Of a stretch of DNA of 64,000 bases, positions 50,501-62,797 are shown piece by piece; within the stretch, counting starts at the first letter, position 1; each line of letters starts with the position of its first letter. The DNA is from Ophiostoma sp. CBS 140.51. Lineage: Eukaryota > Ascomycota > Sordariomycetes > Ophiostomatales > Ophiostomataceae. The stretch covers positions 1 through 64,000 of the forward strand of contig JANSLP010000055.1 of the NCBI GenBank assembly GCA_029298735.1. The letters are read 5' to 3'. The notes under the pieces were generated by a model. That model did not search any database and was not told the DNA's origin. It saw only the letters and a program-made list of their open reading frames with translations. A program made the translations under genes and the position numbers.

Positions 50501-53071
50501 TGTGACGTGCGCCGCTGTATAGATGCCCAACGCCTATTCGCAGTGAGCATCGTCCTTGGACCAAAGCGTACATGCGGTTCTTCAGTAGGGCCATGCAGAT
50601 GCCCATGTGATGCCCAGCTCTGTTTTTATCGTCTGGCATCTGAACTTTCCTTCTTTTCTTCTCCCCCTCCTCTACCTCTCACATTGAAGTTGTCTCACTG
50701 TGCTACTTCGTACAGTCTCGGCGTCTCCCGACGGTTTCTGAAATTCTCGGCCACTTTTTTGGTCATATGAAATCTAATCATCGACAAGAAACTGCGTGAT
50801 AAAACTGCATACAAAGTAGTGATGTGTGATTAGAACGTCGCTCTGAGCAGTGAGCGCTGAGAGTTCACAACTCTCGTTTCCTCCGTTTTGTCCTGGATGG
50901 ACGAGATTAAAAATATGTGCTGCTGTGGTGTTCTGGTTTTTCGTTCGCCGAACACGAAGAGTGGACTCTGCTTGCTTTCCCTCTGCAAAAATCAATTGAA
51001 AAGGTGAGTGAAAATTCGCTTCGCCTCGGAAGGCTCGGGTTTTGGGCAACTGACTTGAAAGCGCGAGACAAGCAGACTGAGGGCTTGCAGTGTTCTGCAG
51101 TCTCTTGAGAGTGTTGCAACAGTATGATCCCTGCAAGCTACCGTCACAGAAGAAGAAGAAGAAAAAAAAGTGAGAGGATCCACAAGAACAGTGAAGAAAA
51201 GTCAAAACGGAGACCCAAAGAGGATAAACGCCTCGCCAATGGCCTGGAGACACGCGACAGCACTTGTGCCCCCCGGTATTCAAGAAAGGATTTCATGGGA
51301 CAATTGTGTGATTCTGCTGGGCCCTTGCTTGCCCTGTGAAATTTGTGGGATTTCGGGCCCCACCACTCAAATTCGAAAATAGCCAGTCATCTTTCATGAA
51401 AATGATGAACGGAGCAATTGGGCCGTCTGATGGACAATTTACAGTTGAGTTTGACGATAATAGCATCGTGATCGATCGTTGTCGCGTCCTTTTTCAAGGC
51501 AACGATCAGACGGTGAAGAAATCGCAGAGAACGACGCCAACGACGTATGTGGCGCTGCCAAGGAGAGTCGGAGTGAGGATCAATGGGCTTATGGGCTTGC
51601 TGGCTTGGGGAATCGAACGCCGAGAAAGAAAAGGCGCCACCTCTTTGCTCAGCATCAGTGTCGTGCAAGCGTGCTACAAAGAGCAAGGGCCCAACGCTAA
51701 GCGCCGTTAAGCTCGACCCTTTCTGCCAAGCGTGCGATGCATGTCTGAGACTGTGAGATGTGGTGGTCAGTCGGACTCGTGATGGTCGAGATAACAACTC
51801 TGATCAGTGAAAAGGCTGCAAAGATGGAGGGGTGATGGACGGCGGCCGTCTCAGATAGAGGGCCGACATGTCTGGCATCTCTCTGGCATCTGAAAGGAAC
51901 CCCGGGACGCCAAAGTAAGAAAATAAGAAATAAGAATAGCCCACCCAAAATTCCCGAGATATTAATATCGGGCTATCAGACCAGACCAACTAGAATCTGC
52001 CACCAAAGAAGGACCAAAAGAGCCAGCCTCCCTCTCTGCACTGTGCAGATCACTCGCAGCCTGGATCACGCGCCGGCAGTTCAGAGGGTAAAAAGAAGGT
52101 GCGATGAGGTGAAGAAGCGAGAAGGAGGTGTGGAGGGGCCGGATGATGACAGCAAATCTTTTGCTTCTGACGCTCCATTTTGTCTCCTTTGCTGAGTATT
52201 TTGGGTGGCCGGCAAGGCAAACGGTCTCGATGGCCTTTCGTCGTCGTGCAGGAGACCAACGCAGAGGCTAATGCATCTAGTGATGCTTATCCCCAATCTT
52301 CCTTTCCTTCTGTGCCTTTTCTTAGATGTTCTCCGCGCCCTTTTGGGCCTTTTCTCTGTGATGCCGCTGGGCTGGCGGGCAGGCAGCCAACAAAAGGGTT
52401 TCCTTGCATGAGCAGGGGCCGATCTGAAAGGGAAGGCGGGCTGACCGGATTGGCTGGCTCGCTGGCTCGCTCTCGCATTGGGGCCCATTCGTCGTCATTG
52501 AGAAACAAGAGAAGCAAGGGACGGATGGAAACAAAGAAAAGACTGCAAGTAAAAAAGGTGAAAGGAACGGGCGACGGATGCAGACCGACTTTTTGGGGCC
52601 GCATGCCATCTGAATCACTATTTTTGGCCCATATCGGAGCCAGGGTCCAGTCTAACAGAGGCCGGATGCCGAGTTTGGAGATCGATGTGGATGTTGACGA
52701 TGCAAAGTGCTGCTCGTAGGAATACGGCAAACGTCGGACGAGAGTGGGAGCGTCAGGGAAAATGTCTCTCATGCGCTCCTGCTTTCTCTACTCGGAACGT
52801 GTGCTCTTTCCTCGGACGGCACAAACACATACTCGTACAGACGCTCTTTCCATTGGGCACTTCACGACGCGACTCGGCTCGCGCAGTCAATTAACCTCCG
52901 TGGCTCCGTCGTGCTTGGCCGCCCATCGTTCTTTCCTCGCAACGAATGACCTCTCCTGTCTTCTTGCCCAAGCGCCCACAGGCCCGAAACGCAAAAGAAC
53001 GCCCATTATAAACAAAAAGGAATAAAGCGGGGGGCTCAAATTGTGGCTTGCCAGACCCTTGTAAGAAAACG

Positions 53072-53151
53072 GCCGCTCACGACACACAACGGGCCCCCGG
53101 TCCCCCCAGACGCCCCGAGAAAACCCTTCCCATTAAACAAACGTGAGCGGC
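53072..53151. repeat. 10-bp inverted repeat, 60-nt spacer
   Basis: GCCGCTCACG at 53072-53081 is mirrored perfectly by CGTGAGCGGC at 53142-53151. The spacer contains GGGCCCCCGG and C runs. It is non-coding and shows no flanking target duplication that I can see. Confidence 0.6.
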
Positions 53152-54468
53152 TGCCTCTTTTGGGGCTCCTGAGTGGGCTTCTTCACGGGTGTTCCTGGTA
53201 GTTTTCTGGTGCAAAGGAGAATAAATTTGGTGGATGGGTCCGTTTTTCCTCTGGAGATTTGGGCTTGGCAGAAGAGGAGTCCCCCCTGCCAAATCAGCAA
53301 TGTGATTAAGATTGCAGTTGTCGTGAGGCGGCCCCTCCTGGCGGGGAACGACAATTCTCCGTGGGAGATGGGAAGGAGCAGAGGACCACTGCCGTGGTGA
53401 CAAGCGAGAAAGAACAGGAGATGCTGCACGGAGATTCTTTTGATAACTTTTAATTGAAGGAACGATCGAAGAAAAGGCACAACCGCCGTTTTCAAGTTCC
53501 ACATTTACTTTCTACGGCGCCGAGCATCCGTTTTGTCCGTTTTCTGTGGCAGGCACTTAGCTTTCTGCAGTGACCAGGCGACAAGACGCAGGGCCTCATG
53601 CATGCAAAATGCGTGGAAATCGACGAGAACGTGCAAAATGACTTTTTTTTTTGTTCCGCTCTTCGCGGCTGCCTAGAAGACGATTGGACCAAATAATCCC
53701 TCTTTTTCCCGCTCCCGTGCTCTCAAGCCGTACCACGTAAATTTTGAGACGACAGCATGCAGCTCATGGTCGTTCGTTCTGTATCCTGCAGTGACCCTTT
53801 GTGCCTTCCGGCTGTGGATGTTGGCGTTGTGAGCGTCTCGACGGGAGGTGCAAGTGTTTGTTGGCACAGCTCGTTGGAAGGAACCAGGGGGCCTCCTTCT
53901 CCATTTTGCCCGTTTTGCCTCTGCTCACTAACTATTCTTTTCAACGCCACTCGGCTACCCGGTAGGGCCCGTTGGGCAATGCGCCAGTAGGCCAGGCCCC
54001 TGGGCCGCAAGGCCAGGGCCTGACTGCCTGCCACTGTCTCTTGTCCACAGGCGACAGGGCAGATCGTTCTTGTCGTTTTGGGACATTTGCAGCGCTCTTG
54101 TGGACGATCGTGAAAAACGATTATCATTACACTGTTTTGCCAAGACATAAAGCCCGGCTTTCTTGTATCTGTTCACACGATAAGTTGCCTCTTTTCGACC
54201 TTTTTCGCTTTCAATAACTCAAAATTTCATCGTAGCATTCGTCGACTCCATTTGTCGGTCGGCCGCAATTGTCTGTGTGAGCCTCGGCCGATGAAAAATA
54301 AAAATGGGCAAAAAAGAACGAGGCCGAGAGCCATTTATGATTTACCAATTAAAAAAGATTGTACGAAATCGACATTTAGGTCCCGCCTCGGTCCTGAAAA
54401 AAAATATCGAAGAAGAAAAAGAACAAAAAAACCCTTGCCAAAACTTTTCGAGTTATGGCTCCAGTAAT

Positions 54469-54536
54469 GGACCCATCGACCGGGAAACGGTGGGTCCTTC
54501 TTTGATTGGCAGGAAGAAACGGTCTGACGGTCAGAC
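54469..54536. repeat. Two adjacent inverted repeats
   Basis: The first has arms GGACCCA (54469-54475) and TGGGTCC (54491-54497), with an inner CCG/CGG pair around GGAAA. The second is GTCTGAC-G-GTCAGAC (54522-54536). They are 24 nt apart and both are perfect. They could be an RNA structure, protein sites or chance. Confidence 0.6.
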
Positions 54537-57500
54537 AACAGTCAGTGTCAATTTACAGGGGAAAGTTAAAACGGTGAAACGGTACCTTTTCAAAGCCACC
54601 AAATTCAGAGCTCCTGCTGTCTTCTTTGTCTTCTAGCTGTTGGTCACTGTTTCGCTCTTTCTACCTCTTATTACCCATTCCCTTAGTAATCTGCAAGCGT
54701 TGAAGCCGATCGCCGTTTGGCTTCTCTTATTCTTCCATTTTATCCTCTTTTCTCCTCAGCTCTTCCAGCAAGACGGCGCCCTTACCCCCATCGCGGATGC
54801 GCTACTGTGCTGCTGGTGACTTGCGATTGATACAAGCTGGGAACAGATGACGACAATAGTGTGCACAAATCGAGGCAACCACTACGAGGTACGAAAAGTT
54901 TCAAGCATCGGATAAGTCGCTTGGTGCTCGGATTACGTATGCGAGTGACCTGCCACGATCGAAGCCTTGAGCACCTAGAGCGAACTGACACACCGACGAG
55001 CACAAGCCCAGCGTGGTGTTGGACTGATTATCTCATTGTGTATGGCGAAGCCTTGATCGACTGTACCAGTCGGTTTTTCTTCTCGATGCTCCGCCTTGCT
55101 GGTGTCCCCATCTAATCGATGGTGGGGGAGAGGGAAAATGGGGATGACTACTGGTATGACTGTCTACGATCTTCATTGTTTTGGCCCGTTTTCTCACTTT
55201 TGCGTTTCGCCTCTCTTTGATTGTTCTTTTGGTGGTGTCCTTTGTGCCCCGGAGTGGCGCAAGGCTGCAGAGCTACTGCATCGTTTCGTCATCTGCCGTC
55301 GCGCCAAGTCTATAAATCAGCCATTTCAGCCCAGACGAACACTGGAAAACCAGATGCAGAGGTTGGGCAGATGTGAGATCAAGCCTAATCATATCAAATC
55401 ATATCAGAAAGACGGTGGGGCCGGCGTCAGAGGAAGGACGTCAGGATACGTGAGGAAGATCGAACGAACAACGACCAAGAGAATAGGCAACTGCAGACAG
55501 GGGAAGGCCGACCGATGCAAATACGGAATACGGGGCACGATGCGTGCAATGCCACAACCGCCACGACACCACCAAGCCCGTGGCTCGTAGGGCGGAGACA
55601 TATCTGATGTCGCAATATCAATATGGCAGGGCAAAATGGAGTGAACGTGCGGAATGTCCAACCATCGTATTGGTCCCCGAATGTCTGGGGCTCGAAACGA
55701 AAATCGAGAATGCACAGAAAGGGATGTGAATGGTGGATGGATGACAGAGAACCACGAACCATGGGATGCCATGGAGATGCAACATGGAGAAAACGGGAGG
55801 GTGGGCTCGAGGGCTCTTACAACTCATACGGCGGATAAAAAAGGTAAAACAGGGACAGACAAAGAGAAAGAAAGAAGCAGAATGGGGGAAACGGCCGCGA
55901 CGGATCGTTTGATCGCTTTCGATCGAGGGTCATCAAAGAAGAAGAAAAATGCTTCTAAAATCTCTTAAAATCAAAAGAAGAAAGCAACGAAAGGGAATGC
56001 AAAAAACCGATGACGAGGGCCCGTGTGGCATGCAATGTTCGATGCGGAGCGCATCGCGTTGGAGAATGAAGTGTTCGTGTCTCGTGTCTTGCGTATTGTG
56101 TCCTGCGTCTTCATATGTCTCGTCTGCTTGGTGTTTCCAAGTGGCGCTGTTTTCCCCTGTTGATTCGCCCCGAGATGCGCCCCCAAATAGCCATGCACCA
56201 CATCATGTCGTGCTCTCGAATGAAAAAGAAAAGAAGAAACGTTTTCCTGTATCCCGCACGTTCGTCGTCGTACGCGCGCACAGCACACCGACCCCGGTTT
56301 CATTTTCTCACGACATGAGAGCCCCTGTCCAGTCAACTTGCAGCTCGGGTGGCCCCTGTCAAGTCCCTGCCTTTTCTTTGAATAATTTCTTGCCTCTTGG
56401 GTCTCGGGCCATTCAAACTCACAGCCTCGACCGATGTTCTGTCCCGACAAAAAAATATGTGCTCAAGTAATCTGATTATTACTGCTTTGGGCCGTCGCCT
56501 GTGGCTTGTTGTTTCTCACGGAGGTTTCTCACTCAAATCGCCCGAGCCCCCGGCCGTCCCCATCCTCCATCTTACTGTTCTGTCCTGTTTCTGTAAGCTG
56601 ACGGGGCCCCGTTTCGCGCTTTCCAGTGCCTCTCACATCACTCGTTTCTCGCATTTGATTTCCTAAGTTCCTGAGGCTGAGCCATAATAAGGCGCCAGCC
56701 AACGGGAGAGGATCATGCAGCACAGCCCGATTTCTGTGGACTTTTGTTGACGGCCGCGGCGGGCAACAGGCGGACAAGAGACAATGTCGAGCGCACCATG
56801 CCTAGCCTTTTGCTTTCATTCATGTCACGGAGCGTAGCTCCTACTCCGGCGACCCGACCATTTTGTCTTTTGTCTATTTCTGAACTGTTAGACCAACCAA
56901 CGCCGCCCACGACCGTCTCCCTTTCTTTGCCTGAGGAGGATGCGATGATTGCTTCGAAAACGGTGGTGTGGTGGCCATAAAATATGAATGAGATGCGACG
57001 GAGGCGCGACAGATGAAACGCCCGGCTCTTCTTGTCTCCTATTTGAACTTCGTCGCACTGCAACGTCGCCAAAGCACTTGCAGCGCTCTGCCAGATAGTC
57101 TGCAGCCTGCAACGCAATGAACGCGAGCCACAGAAGAGCGGTTTACGGCTCTTGACGAATCACATAATTTGTATGCAACGGCGGAGCAAAATGAGTGAAT
57201 ATGAACATTATAACTGTTGCCAGAGTTTGGAAGAGAACCCTGCCCGGCTAGGACGGAAAGGACCCTAGTGCCCAGCATTTTGGGTAGTGAAATACTGTTG
57301 TACCGTCGTTCTGCCGTGCTCGTAACTGGAATACGGCGCATTGCAACGTGAGAAGACGCAAAAATGTGACAAAACCGCGTCTTCAGGCCTTGGAATCAGT
57401 GCCAACCGTTTTCTGGCATTTTGCAGCGCTCTGTTTATTTTGTGGAGATCGCAACACCCTCCACCCCTGGTTGGTCCCTTCCTGATACGTGGGTGCACCA

Positions 57501-58873
57501 TGTCGATTTCCTTGATCTCACTAGCGTCTATCTCTCGTGTAGGGCCACCAGGGCCTCGTTCTCGCTCTTTCTCTCCTGTCCAGGCCATTTGGGGCAAGGG
57601 GAGATTCCAATGAACACCCCAGGGAAAGAGCACTCCTCCACGAAAAGGAAATTTCAGGTGCGCCTGTCCTTGCTTGTTTGCTTGCCCAGTTGCCCTCTAG
57701 CTTCGCTGCTCGTAGCTCTTTCCGTTTCGCGCGCGCGTTCTCTCACTTTCCCACTTTGCCTTTGTTCGCGCACCCTTCGGGCCCATGGAACTCCCCGAAA
57801 TCCCTACTGCAATGCCCAGAAAACTGTGAACCAGCGTCTGTCCTTGTATGCAACACAATGAAGTGTGTCACTATATTGCAAACCTCGCCATCGCATTTTG
57901 TTTATCGTTTAGCAGGTTGCTGCAACTTGCTTCACAGTACTGTGTGCTCGTGTGCGGTCGTGTGTGCGGTTGTGTGCGCCTATGTGGTCGTGCCTCCCCT
58001 CTTGAGACACTCGAGATAGGAGGCCAGATAGGTGGTAATGACTCAAAGTCGTTCCTTCCCATCTTGCTGGATTGAGACGTCTTATTTCATCTCCTCCTTC
58101 TGTGAGCGCCCGTTGTCGTGCGATGCCTCACTCCTTCCTCACGCTGTGCCGTTCAGGGTGGCATTCAATATCAATGCTCATTCTGAGTTCTGGTGCCTCT
58201 CTGTCGCTCTTTCCCTCATTTTTCACAAAGCGTGTATTTGACGTAAGCGCCAATGCGCCCCGAGCGCCCAGTCAAATCCCAGACCTGCCATCCCGCACCT
58301 ACTAGCGCCCCTGCTCATTAGCGTCCTTTTCCACTCGCTCACTTTGCGTTTACCGTTTTCTCCTTCCGTTTCGCTCTCCCCGTTGTCCAGTCCCCCTACC
58401 CAAGGTTTTTCTTGGGTTTCTTGTCTTCGGGGCCTCGGTCACACTAAATCATCACTACAGCACCAATCCAGCCCCCCGAAAAGCCCCGCCGCCACCCCGT
58501 TCAGCGTTTTTCTTACAGGCCGTAGGGGCTAGCAAACCTTGTGTTTAATTTTTTCTTCTTCTCTCTGGCTCATTGCTCCTGCCTCTGTTGCTCCGTCGTT
58601 CTCGCTCGCTCTTTCCTCGCTACGCCGCCCTGCCGTTTTCCTCGTCCCTGGTGCCGCCCACTCTCGTCGCCCCAAAATCCTCATATTCCCTTGTCCTCGC
58701 TCCTTCGCCCAAAAACACACACATTCCTGGTCCCTTTTCCTTCCCTCTCTTTTCCTTTTCTCCCCTTCGCCTCCCATCTCTTTCAGTTTTCTTTCCCTCC
58801 TTTCTCTCTTGTCGCTTTCTATCCTTTCCCACCCCGACGACGACTTTAATCTATTTTCTGTCGACTAAGGACC

Positions 58874-58894
58874 ATGGGCGTGCGTTGTTGTTGA
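58874..58894 (+). promoter_or_regulatory. Six-codon upstream ORF in strong context, AUR1 leader
   Basis: ACCATGGGC opens a frame of six codons (MGVRCC) ending in TGA. I see no further ATG between it and the AUR1 start at 59219. It matters only if the AUR1 transcript starts upstream of 58874, which the sequence does not show. Confidence 0.35.
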
Positions 58895-59218
58895 CTTTCG
58901 ACCTTCCTTTGATCGCGAGACCTCCCTTCCTCGCCATCACCAACGACCTTCTCGCCGCCACAACTCCACGACAAACACCCTCGGGTTGTTCGTTTTCTTG
59001 CCTTGCCGACCGACTCCAGTCTCTCGACTCTGCCTGGCATTAATTCGCAGCCTTACACGTTGAACCCGTCAGATCCGACCAGCTTGCGACCTTTTTACTC
59101 GAGCCTCTTTCCCCCCGTTTATTCGGACACTTTTAATCGCCCATTCTACTATTCAACTCGATAAGCGATACGACTTAATTTACCGTCGTTTCGACTCCTC
59201 AGCACATCCTTTACAAAC

Positions 59219-60997
59219 ATGCAAGATTTCGGTTCACGATCAACACCGAAAATGTCTTTCCTTTGGCCTGCTGCCGAGGCGCTTGCCGCATGGAACCCGA
59301 TCCCTCGCAAATACCGCCCGGGTCGCAACCGGAGAAGGCAGAAGCCTCGTTTGTCAGTGTCGGCGCCGCCTTCGCGGTACGCCTCGGCACCACAGGCCGG
59401 CAGCGGTAAGACGACCGTCGGCAACGTCGCGTCGCTTCAGCGCTCGTTCAACCCGGCTGACGGCCTGCGCACTCTGCGTCGCCATCGCTGGAACATTTAC
59501 GATCTGCAGCATCTGATTACCGTTGCGTTCGTGCTTTTCTCGTTTATTATTGCGCCAATTCCTATTATTGTCGACATCGGCATCGTGGCCGGCTACAGTC
59601 TGCTCGTCCTGATGCCAGCGACGCGCCAGTTCTTCCTGCCCAGCTTGCCGATATGGACGTACCTGTTCTACTTCTTCTCCAGCCGGTAAGTTTTTTTGTC
59701 ATTCTTCATCCCTGAGATTCTTCAGTGGATTCTGTGGTAGTTTGTGCGATGGGTTTGTGCTCTATTTTCGTTACGCAATCTGCCGAGCAACCCGTTCAAC
59801 ACCCAGAAGCCACACATCCATTTGTGCGCGCGGACGAAGAAAGTGGGAAAAGCGGGAGGCGGCTTGCGAACGGGCGATTTTTGATTAATTCCTGTGGCGC
59901 TTTCACAAACCACGAAACACGACATTCATCTATTCGCGGGAAACTTGTTTCTAACTGGCTTTCGTTTCTTCCGTTACAGATTCATCCCCGTCGAGTACCG
60001 CCCTCACATTTGGGTCAAGGTTCTGCCGGCCCTCGAGAACGTTCTGTACGGCGCCAACCTGTCTAACATCTTGTCGGCGCACACCCACCCCGTACTCGAC
60101 CTTCTGGCCTGGTTTCCCTACGGCCTGGGCCACTTTGGTGCGCCTGCTGTCTGCAGCTTGGCCATGTTCTTCTTTGCCGCCCCGGGCACTACTCCCATCT
60201 TTGCCCGCAACTTCGGCTACCTGGCGCTGGTTGGTGTCACTACCCAGCTTATCTTCCCCTGCACGCCCCCGTGGTACGAGCGCTTGCACGGCCTCGAGCC
60301 CGCCCACTACGGCATGCCTGGCTCTCCTGCCGGTCTTGCCCGCGTGGACCAGCTGCTGGGTGTCGACATGTACACCACCAGCTTCACCACCGCTCCTCTT
60401 CCTTTCGGCGCCTTCCCGAGCCTGCACGCTGCTGACGCCACGCTCGAGGCCCTGTTCATGAGCTACTGCTTCCCCCGCTTCCGCATTGTCTTCATTGCGT
60501 ACGTTGGTTGGATCTGGTGGGCGACCATGTATCTGAACCACCACTATGCCGTCGACCTGGTTGCCGGAAGTCTGCTGGCTGCTCTCTTTTACTATATCTC
60601 GCGTGCTAGCTTCATGCCTCGCCGCCAGCTGGACAAGCGCACCCGCTGGGACTATGAGTACATTGAGATCGGCGAGAAGAACCGCTCTGTTGTCGACGAG
60701 TACTCCTACGACTACTATGATGGTTTCGGCCTGGACCTGCTGCCGCGCCACCGTGTTGGCGGTGCTTTCGGCGACAGCGATGAGTGGACCATTGGCAGCA
60801 CGTCAAGTTTTGCTTCGTCGTCTGGCGGCAGTGCCAGCGGCAGCGTTAGCGGTGGCGGCAGTCGTGGCAACAGCAGCCCGGGCACCATGAGCCCGACAAC
60901 ACCAGAAGTCGAGATCCACCCTGTGAGCGTGTGGGACACGGCCAATGCTTCACACACGCACTACGCCGAGCTGAGCGAGGTCGTCCCCGTTCGGTGA
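59219..60997 (+). CDS. AUR1: Inositol phosphorylceramide synthase catalytic subunit
   Basis: Two exons, 59219-59685 and 59980-60997, with a 294-nt intron, the longest in the window (donor GTAAGT, acceptor CAG). The protein is 494 residues. The N-terminal ~90 residues are basic and cytosolic. Membrane segments begin at LQHLITVAFVLFSFIIAPIP. The family block RPHIWVKVLPALENVLYGAN directly follows the exon junction, then SPAGLARVD. The PAP2-like active site has FPSLHAADATLEALF (H305) and NHHYAVDLVAGS (H344, D348), the His/His/Asp set of this enzyme. The tail is Ser/Gly-rich. The reaction moves inositol phosphate from phosphatidylinositol to ceramide in the Golgi; it is essential in yeasts and the target of aureobasidin A. 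A later Met (MSFLWPAA, 12 codons in) is an alternative start. Family certain. Confidence 0.95.
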
Positions 60998-62797
60998 ACC
61001 ATCGTCACACAATCGTAATGTTTAATCGAAAAAAATCTTCTTTACCATCAACACACATCATCACCTCTACCGCCATTAATACAACATCTTTATCACGCCC
61101 CAACTCTCCGACACCACGACTTTTCGAACATTTCGTCTTCTTTTTCACACCCAGCTTCTTTTTTCGGCGATCTTCATATTTCCTCTTCTACAGCATCTTG
61201 TTCATTCATGATCCATGACGAGTCGACAGTTTTTTGCCCGAATGTTTTTATTACAACTACTCTCGCTTTTTTACAAAATCCGGCGTTCAAGTCCCCTCTT
61301 TGCTTTTTCATGTTATTCATGGCGTTCAGACGGTGTTTCTTTTGTGGCAACAGGCGGAAACAAACGGAGGGGGGTGGGTTTGGCTTTAGAAAGAGAGTCA
61401 TACACCAAACAACATACCACGCAGCACACACGTGTCTGCATTGCATTCGTTCAACGGGGTTTCAGCGACCGGCATTCGTTACATCTTGTTCTTGTTCTCG
61501 CTTTGAGAGCAATTGCTTTCTTGCAGCTCAGTGGTGGTGAGGGAGTGCCCATGCTTCCTCATCGTCATTGAGTTGTCGCTGGGTACATTGGTTTTTGCCC
61601 TTATGTGTTAATATAAGTGTACTCGGCGTGTTTCTTTTGTGTTTCTACTTTTTTTTTTATTTGCCTTGCATGCCATCAGCCATTCATCGCGTTTACATTG
61701 ATTTATTTTACGACCAACAAACGGGCGCGAAAGGGAAGGGAGGGAAAGGGAAGAGTACTGGAGTTTCAAAGGCAACAACAACACCGGAGTCATTTATCTT
61801 TTCTGTTTTGGAAATCTTTGGCTTTTCGAGCTTTTTGTTTTTCTATATGTTCTTGAGGGAGGCGTCACTAATATTTGGGAGGGGGCGCGACGCAAGAGAA
61901 AGACCAAGAACAAGAAAACAAAAGACGTGTCGAATAGATAGGTGGACGGTTGTCTATTTGTGGGTTGTTATTCTCGTTTTTACACCGACGCAACTATGTC
62001 TAGAAGGAGAACGGGGGAACAGAAAAGGGCGAACAGGGCTGGACCTCGCAGTAGGAATCTTTATTGTCTTTCCTTGCTCAACGGTGTCAGTCATAATGGG
62101 TGCGAGGATGATTGTTTTTTAACGGCAGACATAGATCACAAGGACAGAATCAACAAGCACAAACAATGAATTCCAATGACAATCTACAATACTCTACTCC
62201 CTTTTTTGATCTGCAAACTTTATAACACTTCTTACACGAGTGAGACTGATAACTGTCATGGGGCATCGAAATGCCTTCATTGTATGTTGGTTTCTATGTA
62301 CATAGTACATCGTTTACTTTCATATGCCTTTCATGCCATCCTATCCACGGAAATGACAACATATAACCTAAGACAACAATGAATATCTTCAGCAATATGG
62401 GGGTTTCGATAAAGAAGCAACGGCAATTACATCGTAAGGAAACGAAAGATAAACAACAGAAGAGGACTAGAAATGGAAGAAAACGAGTTACTTTTTACGC
62501 CTTATGAACTTGAAAATACAGCGATAAACGCACAGAAAATGAAGAGAAAATGAAGAGAAAAAGAAGAAAAAAGTGGAAGCTTTCGGGCGAAGTGGCTTTT
62601 GTAATGAAAATGAAAAGAAAGCGAAAACAATTGATATCGCGCCGTCCGGACCCCGCCCCCATGAAGAAAACATGTGCAAATATGCAAAGAAAAAAAGACA
62701 AAGGAATGAAAGAAAATGAAACAACAGCGACCATCAGATGAAGTCAGAAATCAGAAACCACAGCTCAAGTCTACCGCTGCCGGTCCACCATGGGCCT
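60998..62797. other. Convergent 1.8-kb 3' intergenic region
   Basis: It lies between the AUR1 stop (+) and the Pol I A34.5 stop (-). It is T-rich in the left half and A-rich near 62500-62720, as expected for two 3' UTRs running toward each other, but long for that. Frames up to 184 codons (61568-62122, +) lack any family features and are not called. Confidence 0.55.

Larger units (their letters stand above)
47567..59218. other. 11.6-kb gene-free interval between CaM kinase and AUR1
   Basis: No frame here has a recognisable domain, the C/G-ending codon bias of the real genes, or joinable splice partners. The first ~300 nt are probably CaMK 3' UTR, and about 58300-59218 is C/T-rich AUR1 promoter and leader. 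Between them I see a GCGTACTCAGTACGC palindrome (49194-49208), a 10-bp inverted repeat (53072-53151), two adjacent dyads (54469-54536), a 12-nt palindrome (57933-57944) and runs of poly-pyrimidine. No tRNA, rRNA or transposon ends were found by eye. Non-coding RNA genes cannot be excluded. Confidence 0.5.

Noticed and set aside
51600..51640. GTTCGATTCCCC on the minus strand, resembling a tRNA T-loop
   Set aside because: The flanking bases do not form the T stem and I found no matching A box or acceptor stem upstream, so it is not a tRNA.
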